Positions 1 through 8,378 of a stretch of DNA of 44,196 nt are shown piece by piece. Source of the stretch: Chromobacterium piscinae (lineage in GTDB: Bacteria > Pseudomonadota > Gammaproteobacteria > Burkholderiales > Chromobacteriaceae); the NCBI RefSeq assembly GCF_021129175.1, contig NZ_JAJOHV010000084.1:1-44196 (forward strand). Direction: 5' to 3'. Positions within the stretch are counted from its first letter, which is position 1, and the number at the start of each line of letters is the position of its first letter. The notes beneath the pieces were generated by a model, which had not been told where the DNA came from, did not search any database, and saw only the letters and a program-made list of their open reading frames with translations. The translations under genes were made by a program, and so were the position numbers.

Positions 1-272
1 GCTTCGGCCAGCGCCGCCTGGCCGCGGCGTCCTTCGCCGGCGGCCAGCCACAGCGCCGCGCCTTTGACCAGCAACACCAGCCAGCAGGCGAAGGCGGCGG
101 CCAGCAAAGCAAACATCACGCCCTTCACCACCGGATCGGCGGCGACGAACATCGCCAGCGGCGACAAACCGGCGTCGGCAGCCGGCTGGGCCGCCAACGC
201 CTGGACGGAATAAAGCGAAAGGCCGCTGCCTGCGATGCCGGGCAACGGCCTGAAAGGAATGCTGGTCTTCAT
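1..272 (-). CDS. exbB: ExbB-type proton channel subunit (N-terminal part, runs off the window)
   Basis: This reading frame is open from an ATG at 272 to the window edge, giving 90 residues. It starts with a signal-like stretch, then a short periplasmic part with SPLAMFVAADPVVKGVM and a long hydrophobic segment (FALLAAAFACWLVLLVKGAALW). This is the usual beginning of the longer ExbB type, in which an extra N-terminal region precedes the first membrane helix. ExbB with ExbD uses the proton gradient to energise TonB for siderophore or haem uptake through the outer membrane. A near-consensus Fur box lies 40-60 bases upstream, which fits iron control. The conserved MotA/TolQ/ExbB domain lies outside the window, so the family call rests on the N-terminal pattern plus the Fur box. 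Confidence 0.75.
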   Translation of the reverse strand, partial: MKTSIPFRPLPGIAGSGLSLYSVQALAAQPAADAGLSPLAMFVAADPVVKGVMFALLAAAFACWLVLLVKGAALWLAAGEGRRGQAALAE

Positions 273-311
273 CAGTGGCTAAGAGTTTGGGTGGAGATGC
301 GCCACTCTATC

Positions 312-330
312 ATTAATGATTATCATTATC
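312..330 (-). promoter_or_regulatory. Fur box upstream of exbB
   Basis: Read on the minus strand this is gataatgataatcattaat, which matches 17 of 19 positions of the Fur consensus GATAATGATAATCATTATC. It lies in the 89-base gap between the ChaN-like gene and exbB, where iron-loaded Fur would block exbB transcription. Confidence 0.85.
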
Positions 331-361
331 AATTAACGGAACAGAAACAATTCCACTTCCT

Positions 362-1204
362 TCATTCACCAGCTTTTGCGGTGTGCCAGACGTAGTCCGC
401 CTGCTCGCGGCCCAGCTCCACGCCCTCTTCGGCCAGCACCAGCACCGTCGCCGGCCGCTCCGGCGCCAGATCGGCCAGATGCAGCGGCGCGCCGATGTCG
501 CGCAGCGCGTGATAGGCGCCGGCGATCAGCATCGCCGGCTTGGGCGCGGCCAGCAGCCGCTCGGCCATGCGGCGGTCGCGCTGCTGCTGCACCGCCAGCA
601 TGGAGGCCATCATGCCCTCATCCATCTTGCCGCCGTGCTCGCCGCGGATCACCTCCTCCAGCCGGCTCGCCGCCCGCGGATCGCGCGAGGCCCGCCCCTG
701 CGGCCTCTCCTTGCTGGCGTAGTAGGCGCGCATCTGCTCCCGGTCCAGATTGGCCGCCAGCAACGGATACGGCGCGCGCAACAAGGTCATCACCAGCTGG
801 CCATATAGCTCCCACGGCCAGCCGCTCTGCCAGGCAACCAGTTCCCTCACCCGCGACGGGCGCACGCTGGGATTGCCTTGCAGCCAGGCTTTCACTTCGT
901 CCACTTTGGGCTGCTGGCCTGGCGTCAGCATTTCAAGCAGCGCGCTGCCCTGCGGCCGGCTTGCGGCCAGGCGCTGCGCCAGCCAGGTTTCTATCCGGTG
1001 GTGGTGGCGGTTATCGTGCTTCTCCCCCACCAGCAGCATCTCCGCCGGCGCCAGCCTGGCCAGCAACTCGTCAGGGCTCAGCGCCTTGCCGCTGGCCGTC
1101 TCCACGATCCGGCCCGCCGGTGGCCCTTCCGGTTCCGCCGCTGGCTGCGCCGCGCAGCCAGCCAGGCTCGCCAGCAATAAAACCGCCGCCATCCATCGCT
1201 TCAT
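362..1204 (-). CDS. ChaN-family haem-binding lipoprotein
   Basis: The predicted product is a 280-residue lipoprotein. The signal peptide ends in a lipobox, LAGC, with Cys17 as the lipidated residue. The body carries the ChaN (DUF399) hallmarks: LLVGEKHDN followed by a His-rich stretch at about residues 58-70, and GAYHALRD near the C-terminus. Family members such as Campylobacter ChaN bind haem at the outer membrane and are iron regulated. I chose the ATG at 1204 because it begins the signal peptide and has a purine-rich GGGAAAG just upstream; an in-frame ATG at 1240 would add 12 charged residues in front. A Fur box lies directly upstream, and exbB follows on the same strand with its own Fur box. 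The haem role is taken from the family, not visible here. Confidence 0.85.
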   Translation of the reverse strand: MKRWMAAVLLLASLAGCAAQPAAEPEGPPAGRIVETASGKALSPDELLARLAPAEMLLVGEKHDNRHHHRIETWLAQRLAASRPQGSALLEMLTPGQQPKVDEVKAWLQGNPSVRPSRVRELVAWQSGWPWELYGQLVMTLLRAPYPLLAANLDREQMRAYYASKERPQGRASRDPRAASRLEEVIRGEHGGKMDEGMMASMLAVQQQRDRRMAERLLAAPKPAMLIAGAYHALRDIGAPLHLADLAPERPATVLVLAEEGVELGREQADYVWHTAKAGE

Positions 1205-1247
1205 GTCTTTCCCGCCTTGCTTTCTTTGCCAAGCCGGCATATTAATT

Positions 1248-1266
1248 GATAACGATTATCAATAAC
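1248..1266 (-). promoter_or_regulatory. Fur box upstream of the ChaN-like gene
   Basis: gataacgattatcaataac matches 15 of 19 consensus Fur positions. It sits in a near-perfect inverted repeat (1245-1263) centred on the g at 1254, just upstream of the lipoprotein gene start. Confidence 0.75.
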
Positions 1267-1295
1267 AACAAGATAGCTGAACTTTACGCGCGGCC

Positions 1296-1330
1296 AAAAA
1301 CAAAGCCGGCTGCGATCAATCGCAGCCGGC
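1296..1330 (-). terminator. Rho-independent terminator of tpx
   Basis: An 11-bp perfect GC-rich stem (1305-1315 with 1320-1330) with a 4-base loop is followed on the minus strand by a T-rich run complementary to 1296-1304. It lies 25 bases past the tpx stop. Confidence 0.85.
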
Positions 1331-1355
1331 CTGTATCGAAACAAAAGGAACGGGC

Positions 1356-1853
1356 TTACAGCGCGGCCAGGGCGGCGTCGTAATCCGGCTCGTCGGCGAT
1401 CTCGCCCACCAGCTGGCTATGCAGCACCTTGTCGCCGGCGTCCAGCACCACCACGGCGCGCGCGGTCAGGCCGGCCAGCGGGCCGGAGGCCAGCTTGACG
1501 CCGTAGGCTTCGGCGAAAGCCGGATTGCGGAAGGTGGACAGCGTGGCCACGTTTTCGATGCCTTCGGCGCCGCAGAAGCGCTTCTGCGCGAACGGCAGGT
1601 CGGCGGACACGCACAGCACCACGGTGTCGCTCAGCGCGGCGGCCTTCTCGTTGAACTTGCGCACCGACATCGCGCAGGTCGGGGTATCCACGCTGGGGAA
1701 GATGTTGAGGATCTTGCGCTTGCCGGCGTAGCTGGCCAGCGACACCTCGGCCAGATCGCCGCCGGTCAGTTGCAGCGCCGGAGCTTGCTCGCCTTTGGAC
1801 GGCAGCTTGCCCGCCACTTCCACCGGATTGCCGCGCAGGGTTACGGTTGCCAT
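1356..1853 (-). CDS. tpx: Thiol peroxidase (Tpx, atypical 2-Cys peroxiredoxin)
   Basis: The 165-residue protein reduces hydrogen peroxide and organic hydroperoxides with electrons from thioredoxin, normally in the cytoplasm or periplasm. The Tpx signature is clear: peroxidatic Cys60 in [14 protein letters not shown] and resolving Cys94 in QKRFCGAEG, the spacing of an intramolecular disulfide. The length equals the normal family length. The ATG at 1853 is preferred because it begins the conserved [11 protein letters not shown]; the frame stays open 44 codons further upstream, but that extension is not Tpx-like. The gene stands alone, with its own terminator. Confidence 0.95.
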   Translation of the reverse strand: MATVTLRGNPVEVAGKLPSKGEQAPALQLTGGDLAEVSLASYAGKRKILNIFPSVDTPTCAMSVRKFNEKAAALSDTVVLCVSADLPFAQKRFCGAEGIENVATLSTFRNPAFAEAYGVKLASGPLAGLTARAVVVLDAGDKVLHSQLVGEIADEPDYDAALAAL

Positions 1854-2127
1854 GTCTTGAATCCTCATCAGGGTTGGAGATGGCGATAGTGTGGAGCAAA
1901 GCGGGTGGAATGCAACCCCGCGCGGCGCATGGTTGTCATCGCTACCGGCCGCCAGCCTACCTTCCCGATGCGCACCAAATTCCAAACTGTTCTAAATGAC
2001 GGAGATTTTTATTTTTATCCGTTATATAAAGTGCAGGTGGCGCCGCTACCGTGGCGCCGCGAATAAGCAATTCGGGACGCGCGCTTACCGGCGTCGTCAA
2101 CTGTCATCGGATTTAAAGGAGTCTCTC

Positions 2128-2571
2128 ATGGCTAGCCAAGATCGCGATCAGAAGTCCGGACTGTTCATCGTCAGCTACAACGTCTTCAAGCCCGGCATAG
2201 CCGGCGGCTACAACCTGCACCTGCAGCTGTCGGTCTATCCGCCGGCCCGCCAGGTCAGCGGCCGCGCCATCATCACCCAGGCGCTGCAGCACCCATTGGT
2301 TTTCGAAAACCCGGTGCAAGGCCACTACGAGGAAAAGAGCGGCGACATCGAACTGTTCCTGAACGGCTTCCGCCTGCCTATCGACCCGGGTTCTCCGCGC
2401 GTCGGCGACTTCCACTTCGACGGCCACCTGAAGGGCGGCTGGCAGGCTGAAAACGGCTCCCGCGCCCGCTACGCCTTCCTGCAGGCCGGCCACTGGATCG
2501 AGGAATACGGCCAAGAGATCCAGCTGTCCGATGAAGTGCGGCAGACCGTCAAAGCGCTGAACCTGCGCTAA
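2128..2571 (+). CDS. DUF1842-like small protein of unknown function
   Basis: This encodes a 147-residue soluble protein with no signal peptide or membrane segment. The start at 2128 is set by a strong AAAGGAG site eight bases upstream; the open frame reaching back to 1996 is low-complexity and not credible. The region [21 protein letters not shown], followed by a segment about [11 protein letters not shown], resembles the DUF1842 family, whose function is unknown. The alternation of short hydrophobic stretches suggests a beta-rich fold. A terminator-like hairpin follows 16 bases past the stop, so the gene is probably monocistronic. The family assignment is from memory of the pattern and is only moderately sure. 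Confidence 0.7.
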   Translation: MASQDRDQKSGLFIVSYNVFKPGIAGGYNLHLQLSVYPPARQVSGRAIITQALQHPLVFENPVQGHYEEKSGDIELFLNGFRLPIDPGSPRVGDFHFDGHLKGGWQAENGSRARYAFLQAGHWIEEYGQEIQLSDEVRQTVKALNLR

Positions 2572-2587
2572 GCACCCACGTCCGCGC

Positions 2588-2624
2588 AAACCGCCGGCGC
2601 CCCAGGCCCGGCGGTTTGTTCGTC
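2588..2624 (+). terminator. Probable terminator after the DUF1842-like gene
   Basis: A 10-bp perfect stem (2588-2597 with 2608-2617) encloses a 10-base loop and runs into tttgttcgtctt, a modest T-rich tail. Confidence 0.65.
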
Positions 2625-2735
2625 TTCCGCCTGTCCATACGGCCATGGCGATCACGCAAACGGCGCCTGCCGTGCTTGGATGCGGGATCGACAGCGCATG
2701 CGCCCCGCTTGCGTCCTCTCTTCAGGAGATCCGCC

Positions 2736-3440
2736 ATGACCGACTTGCCCGCCGAACTGAACCGCCGCGGCTTCCTGCTCGCCGCAGCCGCCGGCGCCGC
2801 CGCGCTCGCTCTGCCCGCGCTGCCCGGCCTTGCCCACGCCTCGTCAGCGCACACGCTGCCGCCGCTGCCCTACGCCGACAACGCGCTGGAGCCGGTGATC
2901 TCGGCTCGCACCATCGGCTTCCATTACGGCAAGCACCACAAGGCCTATCTCGACAATCTGAACAAGCTGATCGCCGGCCGCGACTACGCCGACCTGCCGC
3001 TGGAAGACATCATCACCCGTTCCTTCGGCCCCGCCGGCGACACCGCCGTGTTCAACAACGCCGCCCAGCTGTGGAACCACACCTTCTATTGGCGCAGCAT
3101 GCGAGCCAAGGGCGGCGGCGTGCCGCCGCAAGGATTGCGGGAAAGGATAGAGGCTTCGTTCGGCAGCGTGGAAGCTTGTAAGCAGCAGCTGGCCGGCGCC
3201 GCCATTTCCCAATTCGGCAGCGGCTGGGCCTGGCTGGTTCAGGACAGCAACAAGCTGAGGGTGGTGAAGACCGGCAACGCCGACAATCCGATCACCTCCG
3301 GCCTGACCCCGCTGCTGAATGTCGACGTCTGGGAACACGCCTACTATCTGGATTACCAGAACCGCCGCGCCGATTACGTCAACGCAGTGCTGGACAAGCT
3401 GATCGACTGGGAATTCGCGCAACGGAACCTAAAAGCCTGA
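2736..3440 (+). CDS. Fe-type superoxide dismutase with a Tat export signal
   Basis: The 234-residue protein converts superoxide to hydrogen peroxide and oxygen. After a twin-arginine leader ([12 protein letters not shown], then an alanine-rich core ending about AHA at residue 35), it has the complete Fe/Mn-SOD fold. The metal ligands are His63 in FHYGKHH, His115 in WNHTFYW, Asp197 and His201 in [19 protein letters not shown] with Gln111 is typical of the iron type. The ATG at 2736 has AGGAG eight bases upstream and starts the leader exactly; the frame is open 40 codons further upstream but that part does not look coding. Export by Tat would deliver a folded, metal-loaded enzyme to the periplasm. 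Most FeSODs are cytoplasmic, so the leader is the unusual part. Confidence 0.9.
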   Translation: MTDLPAELNRRGFLLAAAAGAAALALPALPGLAHASSAHTLPPLPYADNALEPVISARTIGFHYGKHHKAYLDNLNKLIAGRDYADLPLEDIITRSFGPAGDTAVFNNAAQLWNHTFYWRSMRAKGGGVPPQGLRERIEASFGSVEACKQQLAGAAISQFGSGWAWLVQDSNKLRVVKTGNADNPITSGLTPLLNVDVWEHAYYLDYQNRRADYVNAVLDKLIDWEFAQRNLKA

Positions 3441-3452
3441 GATCCGTCCGGC

Positions 3453-3935
3453 TCAAAGCTGATTGTAGACGCCGCCCAAGGCCCGCAGCACCTCGGAGGC
3501 GGCGTCGAGCGCTTGGTCGTCCATGCTCCGCAGCTCGCGCTCCAGCACCTCGGCCAGCAGGCGTTCGCGCTCTCGGTGGCGCGCAAGGCCCAATTCGGTC
3601 AGCCCCACCAGCACCGAGCGCTTATCCGCCAGCGACTTCGCTTTCTCCACATAGCCCTGCTCGCTGAGGCCATTCACCAATTGGGTGGCGCCGGCGCCGG
3701 TGGTCTCGGTCAATTCCGCCAGCCGCGCCACCGGCAAGGCACCCTCCTCCGCCAATATCCGCAGCACTCTCGCGTGCGACAGCGACAACGCGCCAGCCTG
3801 GCGCGTGGCGCGGCCGCGCAGCCGCGCGTCGGCGGCGCTCAGGCTGTAGGCGGCGCGGCTCAGCCTCGCCAGCGCCTGCTGGCGCGCTTCTCCCGCCTCG
3901 CTGGACAAGGCATCCCCCTGGGGCTTGGTTGACAT
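3453..3935 (-). CDS. MarR-family transcriptional regulator
   Basis: The 160-residue protein has a central winged helix-turn-helix: SLSHARVLRILAEEG, then LPVARLAELTETTGAGATQLVNGLSEQGYV and the wing KAKSLADKRSVLVGLTELG. The D-K-R wing is classic MarR. MarR proteins bind as dimers to palindromes and are usually released by a small molecule. ATG 3935 is chosen because GGAG lies nine bases upstream; an in-frame GTG at 3950 is the alternative. The gene is divergent from the hydrolase gene, and an 18-bp palindrome sits between them. Control of itself and of the hydrolase is therefore likely. The inducer is unknown. Confidence 0.9.
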   Translation of the reverse strand: MSTKPQGDALSSEAGEARQQALARLSRAAYSLSAADARLRGRATRQAGALSLSHARVLRILAEEGALPVARLAELTETTGAGATQLVNGLSEQGYVEKAKSLADKRSVLVGLTELGLARHRERERLLAEVLERELRSMDDQALDAASEVLRALGGVYNQL

Positions 3936-3957
3936 GCGTTCCGACTCCACAATAATA

Positions 3958-3975
3958 TAACTAAGTACTTAGTTA
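3958..3975. promoter_or_regulatory. Likely MarR operator (18-bp perfect palindrome)
   Basis: taactaagtacttagtta is a perfect inverted repeat in the divergent promoter region, 22 bases before the regulator start and 35 before the hydrolase start. Size and symmetry match MarR operators. Confidence 0.75.
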
Positions 3976-4010
3976 ATTTCAGGTACGATCAATCTAACGA
4001 GGTGAAAATT

Positions 4011-5261
4011 ATGTCACGTTCAGAAGCGCAAAGCTGGTCGCTGGACATCGCGCTGGCCCAGGGCGGTTTCGACGCCCTGCATCCGGAGGGCAAAAACACC
4101 CTGCTGCAGCTGGGGCACGATCCGGCCGATTTCGACGCCGTGTTCGAACAAGTGAAAAGCGGCGCGATGCTGCCCAAAGCCTGGGCGGAAGTGGCCGCCC
4201 GCGCCGAACGGCGCGCCGCCCACTACGAGCGCGACGGCTACCGCCGCACCGCCGCCGACCTCTATCTGCGCGCCGCGGTGATGTGGGGCCGCGCGCAGTA
4301 TTCGATCTTCGACACCGCCGATCCGCGCAAGGCCTCCTTGCGCGCGCGCTGCAACCACTGTGTCGAACGCATCGGCGAACTGCGCGGCGGCCAGGTGCGG
4401 CGAGTGGAGATTCCGTTCGAGGGCGGCGCCATCCACGCGCTGCTGCACCTGCCGGACGGCGAAGTCCGCCAGGCGCCGGCCGTGATCCTCGGCCCCGGCA
4501 TGGACATGATCAAGGAAGACTACCTGTACGCCGCCGAGCGCTACTACACCTCGCGCGGCATGGTGGCGCTGTCGATAGAGGGCCCCGGCCAGGGCGAAAG
4601 CCGCGCCGGCGGCCTGACCGTCACCCTGGACAACTATGAGCGAGCCCTGGAAGCCTATGCCGGCTACCTCGCCGGCCTGCCCGAAGTGGACGCAGGCCGC
4701 ATCGGCATGTTCGGCATCAGCATGAGCGGCTACTGGGGACTGCGCGCCGCCGCCGGCGCCACCCGGCTGGCCGCCCTGGCCGCCTACGAAGCGGTGTGCG
4801 GCGACTTCCTCACCATCTTCGAGCGCGCTCAGCCCAGCTTCAAGAAAAACTACATGTATATGAGCGGCTACCGCGACGAGGCCATTTTCGATCGCGAAAT
4901 GCGCGACCGCATGCCGCTGGACGCGATGGCCGCCGACATCCGCATCCCGGTGCTGCTGGGTATCGGCGAGTTCGATGAGCTGACGCCGCTGGAACAGGCG
5001 CTGGCGTGTTACCAGCGCATCCGCGCGCCCAAGGAGATGCGCGTCTACGAAAACGAATTCCACCCGCTGGGCGGCGTGGCGGCGGAAGTCTTCCGCTACG
5101 GCGCGGAATGGCTGGAGCGCGCGCTGTCCAGCGATCCCGCGCTGCGCGAGCCGGGCCGGGATGTGCGCCACTATCTGCGCCGCGACGGCCATATCGGCGA
5201 TGGCAGCGCCGCGCCGGACTGGTGGCAGGGCGCAGACCCGGTGGGCGGACAGCGCGCCTGA
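4011..5261 (+). CDS. Alpha/beta hydrolase of the FrsA / DHPON-hydrolase-like group
   Basis: The 416-residue enzyme has an N-terminal helical cap of about 130 residues, then an alpha/beta hydrolase core. The triad is visible: nucleophile Ser237 in GISMSG, Asp322 in GEFDELTP and His351 in NEFHPLGG. An oxyanion region lies at LGPGMDM. This arrangement resembles 2,6-dihydroxypseudooxynicotine hydrolase and related C-C or ester hydrolases, but the substrate cannot be read from sequence. ATG 4011 is preceded by GAGGTG at 3999-4004, which decides it over a GTG at 4002. It is divergent from the MarR gene, and a haloacid dehalogenase follows 139 bases later on the same strand. Together they look like a small inducible catabolic or detoxification unit. 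Confidence 0.85.
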   Translation: MSRSEAQSWSLDIALAQGGFDALHPEGKNTLLQLGHDPADFDAVFEQVKSGAMLPKAWAEVAARAERRAAHYERDGYRRTAADLYLRAAVMWGRAQYSIFDTADPRKASLRARCNHCVERIGELRGGQVRRVEIPFEGGAIHALLHLPDGEVRQAPAVILGPGMDMIKEDYLYAAERYYTSRGMVALSIEGPGQGESRAGGLTVTLDNYERALEAYAGYLAGLPEVDAGRIGMFGISMSGYWGLRAAAGATRLAALAAYEAVCGDFLTIFERAQPSFKKNYMYMSGYRDEAIFDREMRDRMPLDAMAADIRIPVLLGIGEFDELTPLEQALACYQRIRAPKEMRVYENEFHPLGGVAAEVFRYGAEWLERALSSDPALREPGRDVRHYLRRDGHIGDGSAAPDWWQGADPVGGQRA

Positions 5262-5400
5262 TCCGGCGACGCTCGCGGCGCTCGGCGAAGTTTTGTCGGC
5301 GATGCCAAGCGGCGAGCCGGCGGCTATAAGCATTTGAACGATTGACGCCGTCCGGCCCCATCGCCAGACTGCCTTCATGCCAAAGACATGGAGGCATGTC

Positions 5401-6120
5401 ATGAGCCAGTCTGTTCAGGCCCTGCTGTTCGACGTGTTCGGCACCGTGGTGGACTGGCGCGAGGGCGTGGCCCGCGACGCCGCCGCCTTCCTGCAGCGCC
5501 ATCCCGGCGCCAGGCAGGACGCTTACGCCTTCGCCGACGCCTGGCGCGGCCGCTATTCTCCATCAATGGAAGTGGTGCGCGCCGGCCGCCGCCCGTTCAC
5601 CCGGCTGGACCAGCTGCACCGCGAAAACCTGGCGGCCACGCTGCCGGCCTTCGGCATCGATCCGGCTTTAGTGCCTGAGGATCAGCTGCAATGGCTGAAC
5701 CGCGCCTGGCACCGGCTGGACCCGTGGCCGGACAGCGTGGCCGGCCTGACTCGGCTGAAAGCGCGCTGCATCGTCGCCACCCTCAGCAACGGCAACACCA
5801 GCCTGCTGCTCAATATGGCCAAATACGCCGGTCTGCCCTGGGACGCGATACTCGGCGCCGAAGCGGCCCAGGCCTACAAGCCGATGCCACAGGCCTATCT
5901 GCGAACGGCGGAGCTGCTGGACCTGCCGCCAGAACGGATCTGCTTGGTGGCGGCGCACAACGGCGACCTCGCCGCGGCCCGCCAATGCGGGCTGAAAACC
6001 GCCTTCGTGCCGCGGCCGCGCGAATTCGGCCCGGAACAGCAGACGGATCTGGCCGCGGAGCAGGATTGGGATTGGGTCGCCAATGACTTGATCCAGCTGG
6101 CGGCGCAATTCCAGGCATGA
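5401..6120 (+). CDS. Haloacid dehalogenase, type II (HAD superfamily)
   Basis: The 239-residue protein has the (S)-2-haloacid dehalogenase type II layout. Motif 1 is LLFDVFGTVVDWR with nucleophile Asp11 and Thr15, motif 2 LSNGN with Ser129-Asn130, motif 3 Lys160 in AYKPMPQAY, and the last motif is VAAHNGDLAAA with Asp189. The family displaces halide from 2-haloalkanoic acids through an aspartyl ester; many genomic members have other or unknown physiological substrates. ATG 5401 has GGAGG five bases upstream. The gene lies behind the MarR-controlled hydrolase and could share its regulation, although the 139-base gap leaves room for its own promoter. An inverted repeat follows the stop. Confidence 0.88.
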   Translation: MSQSVQALLFDVFGTVVDWREGVARDAAAFLQRHPGARQDAYAFADAWRGRYSPSMEVVRAGRRPFTRLDQLHRENLAATLPAFGIDPALVPEDQLQWLNRAWHRLDPWPDSVAGLTRLKARCIVATLSNGNTSLLLNMAKYAGLPWDAILGAEAAQAYKPMPQAYLRTAELLDLPPERICLVAAHNGDLAAARQCGLKTAFVPRPREFGPEQQTDLAAEQDWDWVANDLIQLAAQFQA

Positions 6121-6136
6121 ACGCATCGATGACGGC

Positions 6137-6162
6137 AGTAACTGTCCTTTCTGACAGTTACT
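6137..6162. repeat. Perfect 10-bp inverted repeat behind the dehalogenase gene
   Basis: agtaactgtc and gacagttact flank a 6-base spacer. There is no T-run after it, so it may be an operator for the ankyrin gene downstream or a weak terminator rather than a standard intrinsic terminator. Confidence 0.5.
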
Positions 6163-6270
6163 CATATCTGCTCCACCTGACCTTGAGCGTCTAGAATTCC
6201 CCACCTTGCTAACCATGGCTTTCGCCATCGGCCCGCAACTTCGCTCAAACAATTAAAACTGGATCCGTTC

Positions 6271-7305
6271 TTGAAATCACAACTCCGCCTTAAAACGCTC
6301 GCCGCCGCCGTCATCGCTTGCGGCGCTCTGCTGTTGCCTTACCCCGCCGCCGCAAAAGCCAAGACGCTGGAAGACCAACTGCTTGCCGCCTCGATCGCCT
6401 ACGACACCAAGCCTAGCGCCCAGAAACTCGACAAGGTGAAGGCGCTGATCGCCAAAGGCGCCAAAGTCCATTTCGCGCTGTCGCCCACCCAAAAAACGCA
6501 AAACATCTCCCCACTGAATCTCGCGTTGTTTGCCCGCAACTACACATTGGTACAGATCTTCCTGGAACAAAAGCCCGACCTGAATATCCCGGTCTACGAC
6601 GAAGTGCTGGAACAGCCGCTGCTGTATGCGATGAAGCATTCCGACGCGGACAAGCCCAGCGCCGATGACAACAAGATCGTCGCCGCACTGCTGGCCGCCG
6701 GCCCCAATGTCAACGCCTTCGACCATGACGGCGCACTCAGCCCGCTTCTGTTCGCCTCCGGCAATATGCAGCCCTTTCCGGTTCGCGTCGATTGGCAAGA
6801 GGCGCTGCTGAAAGCGGGTGCCCTGCCCAACCAGCAAAACAACGAAGGCAACACCGCTCTGATGTCGACCTCTGCCGGCAACCTGCAGGCGCTGCAACTG
6901 CTGCTGAACGCTGGCGTCGACGCCAAGCTGAAAAACCGCAACGGCGCCACCGCGATGCATTATGTGTGCGAGCGCGACTTCGCGCTGACGGGCAAACCCG
7001 ATCCAGACGCGGAAGCCCGCATCCGCCTGCTGCAAAAGGCAGGCGCCGACATCAACGGCATGGCCAGCCCGGATGCCGACATCCCCCTCGGCCCGCCGCT
7101 GATGGCCGCGATGATCAACAAAAATCCCGACTGCGTGAAAGCGCTGCTGAAATTGGGTGCCGATCCGGATGGCCAAGCCTACGCCAACCCGGCCCACTCC
7201 GTGGAATGGAAGCACGATAAAGCGCCGCTGACCGTACGTGAGGAAGTCCTGTCCGATACCATAGGCATGTACCCGGCCGAACTCGTCAAACTGTTACGCC
7301 GCTGA
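6271..7305 (+). CDS. Secreted ankyrin-repeat protein (first of a tandem pair)
   Basis: The 344-residue product begins with a Sec-type signal peptide (LKTLAAAVIACGALLLPYPAAAKA). The rest is made of degenerate ankyrin repeats; the clearest are GNTALMSTSAGNLQALQLLLNAG, NGATAMHYVC and RIRLLQKAGADING. Ankyrin repeats bind proteins and carry no catalysis themselves. The start is a TTG with only a weak GGAT upstream, but it fits the signal peptide exactly. The neighbour at 7358 has the same plan (signal, LxDQL..A..AY..KPSA.K segment, then repeats), so the pair arose by duplication. A 7-bp hairpin (7316-7335) lies between them. The protein is probably periplasmic; whether it leaves the cell is unknown. 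Confidence 0.8.
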   Translation: MKSQLRLKTLAAAVIACGALLLPYPAAAKAKTLEDQLLAASIAYDTKPSAQKLDKVKALIAKGAKVHFALSPTQKTQNISPLNLALFARNYTLVQIFLEQKPDLNIPVYDEVLEQPLLYAMKHSDADKPSADDNKIVAALLAAGPNVNAFDHDGALSPLLFASGNMQPFPVRVDWQEALLKAGALPNQQNNEGNTALMSTSAGNLQALQLLLNAGVDAKLKNRNGATAMHYVCERDFALTGKPDPDAEARIRLLQKAGADINGMASPDADIPLGPPLMAAMINKNPDCVKALLKLGADPDGQAYANPAHSVEWKHDKAPLTVREEVLSDTIGMYPAELVKLLRR

Positions 7306-7357
7306 TCCCGCCTTTCGCGGCCTTTCGGGGCCGCGTCCCCCCGCTCAGGAAAATCAC

Positions 7358-8359
7358 ATGCATCGCATAGTCAAAACCGCCGCCCTGGCTTGCGCGCTGG
7401 CGCTGACCGGCCAAACCGCCGCCGCCAAGCCCGCCTCGCTGGATGACCAGCTGACCCAGGCCACCTCTGCTTATCTGGACAAACCTTCCGCCAAGAAAAT
7501 GCAGCGCATCCAGACGCTGCTGGCCAAGGGCGCGCGCCCGCACCACGCCCAGACCGGCGAGGGGGACGCCGGCCTCTCCGCCCTGCCTTTCGCGATCGCC
7601 GCGCCCAGCCCGGAACTGGTCCGGCTGTTCCTCGCCCGAAAACCGGATCTGGAAATCCCGGTCACCCGCGAGAATCCGCTGACGCCGCTGCAACTGGCGC
7701 TGGTCGACGACGAGGCCGAGTCGGAAGACATGCTGCAAGTGGTCTCCCTGCTGCTGGCGGCCGGCGCCGACATCAACAACGCCGGCCCCAACCGGCTGGT
7801 CACGCCGGTGATGCTGGCGGCAGGCTACGGCGCCGATCTGAAGCCGCAATCGCTGCGACGCTTGCTGCAAGCCGGCGCCGACGCCAATCGCCCCAATATG
7901 GACAACGCCAGCGCGATCAACTCCATGGCCGCCGGCAATATGGACGCCATCCAGCAGTTGCGGGCCGCAGGCGCCCGGCTGGACAACCGCAGCGACAGCG
8001 GCGAAACCGCGCTGCACCAGGTCTGCTCGCGGCCCGAGGCCGAGCAGGAGCAAGCCGATCCGCAAGCCGGGGAACGCATCCGCCTGTTCAAGACCGCCGG
8101 CCTGAGCCTGAACCAGCAGCCGCCCGCAGCCAACGGCGACTACATCGTGATGCCGCTGGCCGCCGCGGTGGAAAGCGGCAACCGCGACTGCGTCAAGGCG
8201 ATGCTGGCCGAAGGCGCCGATGCCGAGTTGCCGGTATTCGCCCATCTGACGGCGGAGAAAGCCGAGGCGGAAGGCCTGGACAACCCCAGCATCCGCCAAT
8301 ACGTGCAGAACCGCGCAGAAGAGCTGGATGGCGAGATGATGGCGCTGTTCCGCCGCTGA
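7358..8359 (+). CDS. Secreted ankyrin-repeat protein (second of a tandem pair)
   Basis: The 333-residue paralogue of the preceding gene has a signal peptide (IVKTAALACALALTGQTAAA) and then ankyrin repeats such as LTPLQLALVDDEAESEDMLQ, LLAAGADINNAG, LLQAGADANRPN and SGETALHQVCS. It shares with its neighbour the post-signal segment SLDDQLTQATSAYLDKPSAKK and the motif NRDCVKAML near the end. ATG 7358 is preceded by AGGA at a good distance. The two genes are separated by 52 bases and are probably co-transcribed; a strong terminator follows. No catalytic motif is visible. A role in protein-protein contact in the periplasm is inference. Confidence 0.82.
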   Translation: MHRIVKTAALACALALTGQTAAAKPASLDDQLTQATSAYLDKPSAKKMQRIQTLLAKGARPHHAQTGEGDAGLSALPFAIAAPSPELVRLFLARKPDLEIPVTRENPLTPLQLALVDDEAESEDMLQVVSLLLAAGADINNAGPNRLVTPVMLAAGYGADLKPQSLRRLLQAGADANRPNMDNASAINSMAAGNMDAIQQLRAAGARLDNRSDSGETALHQVCSRPEAEQEQADPQAGERIRLFKTAGLSLNQQPPAANGDYIVMPLAAAVESGNRDCVKAMLAEGADAELPVFAHLTAEKAEAEGLDNPSIRQYVQNRAEELDGEMMALFRR

Positions 8360-8378
8360 GTCCGGCATCCGCGCAATC

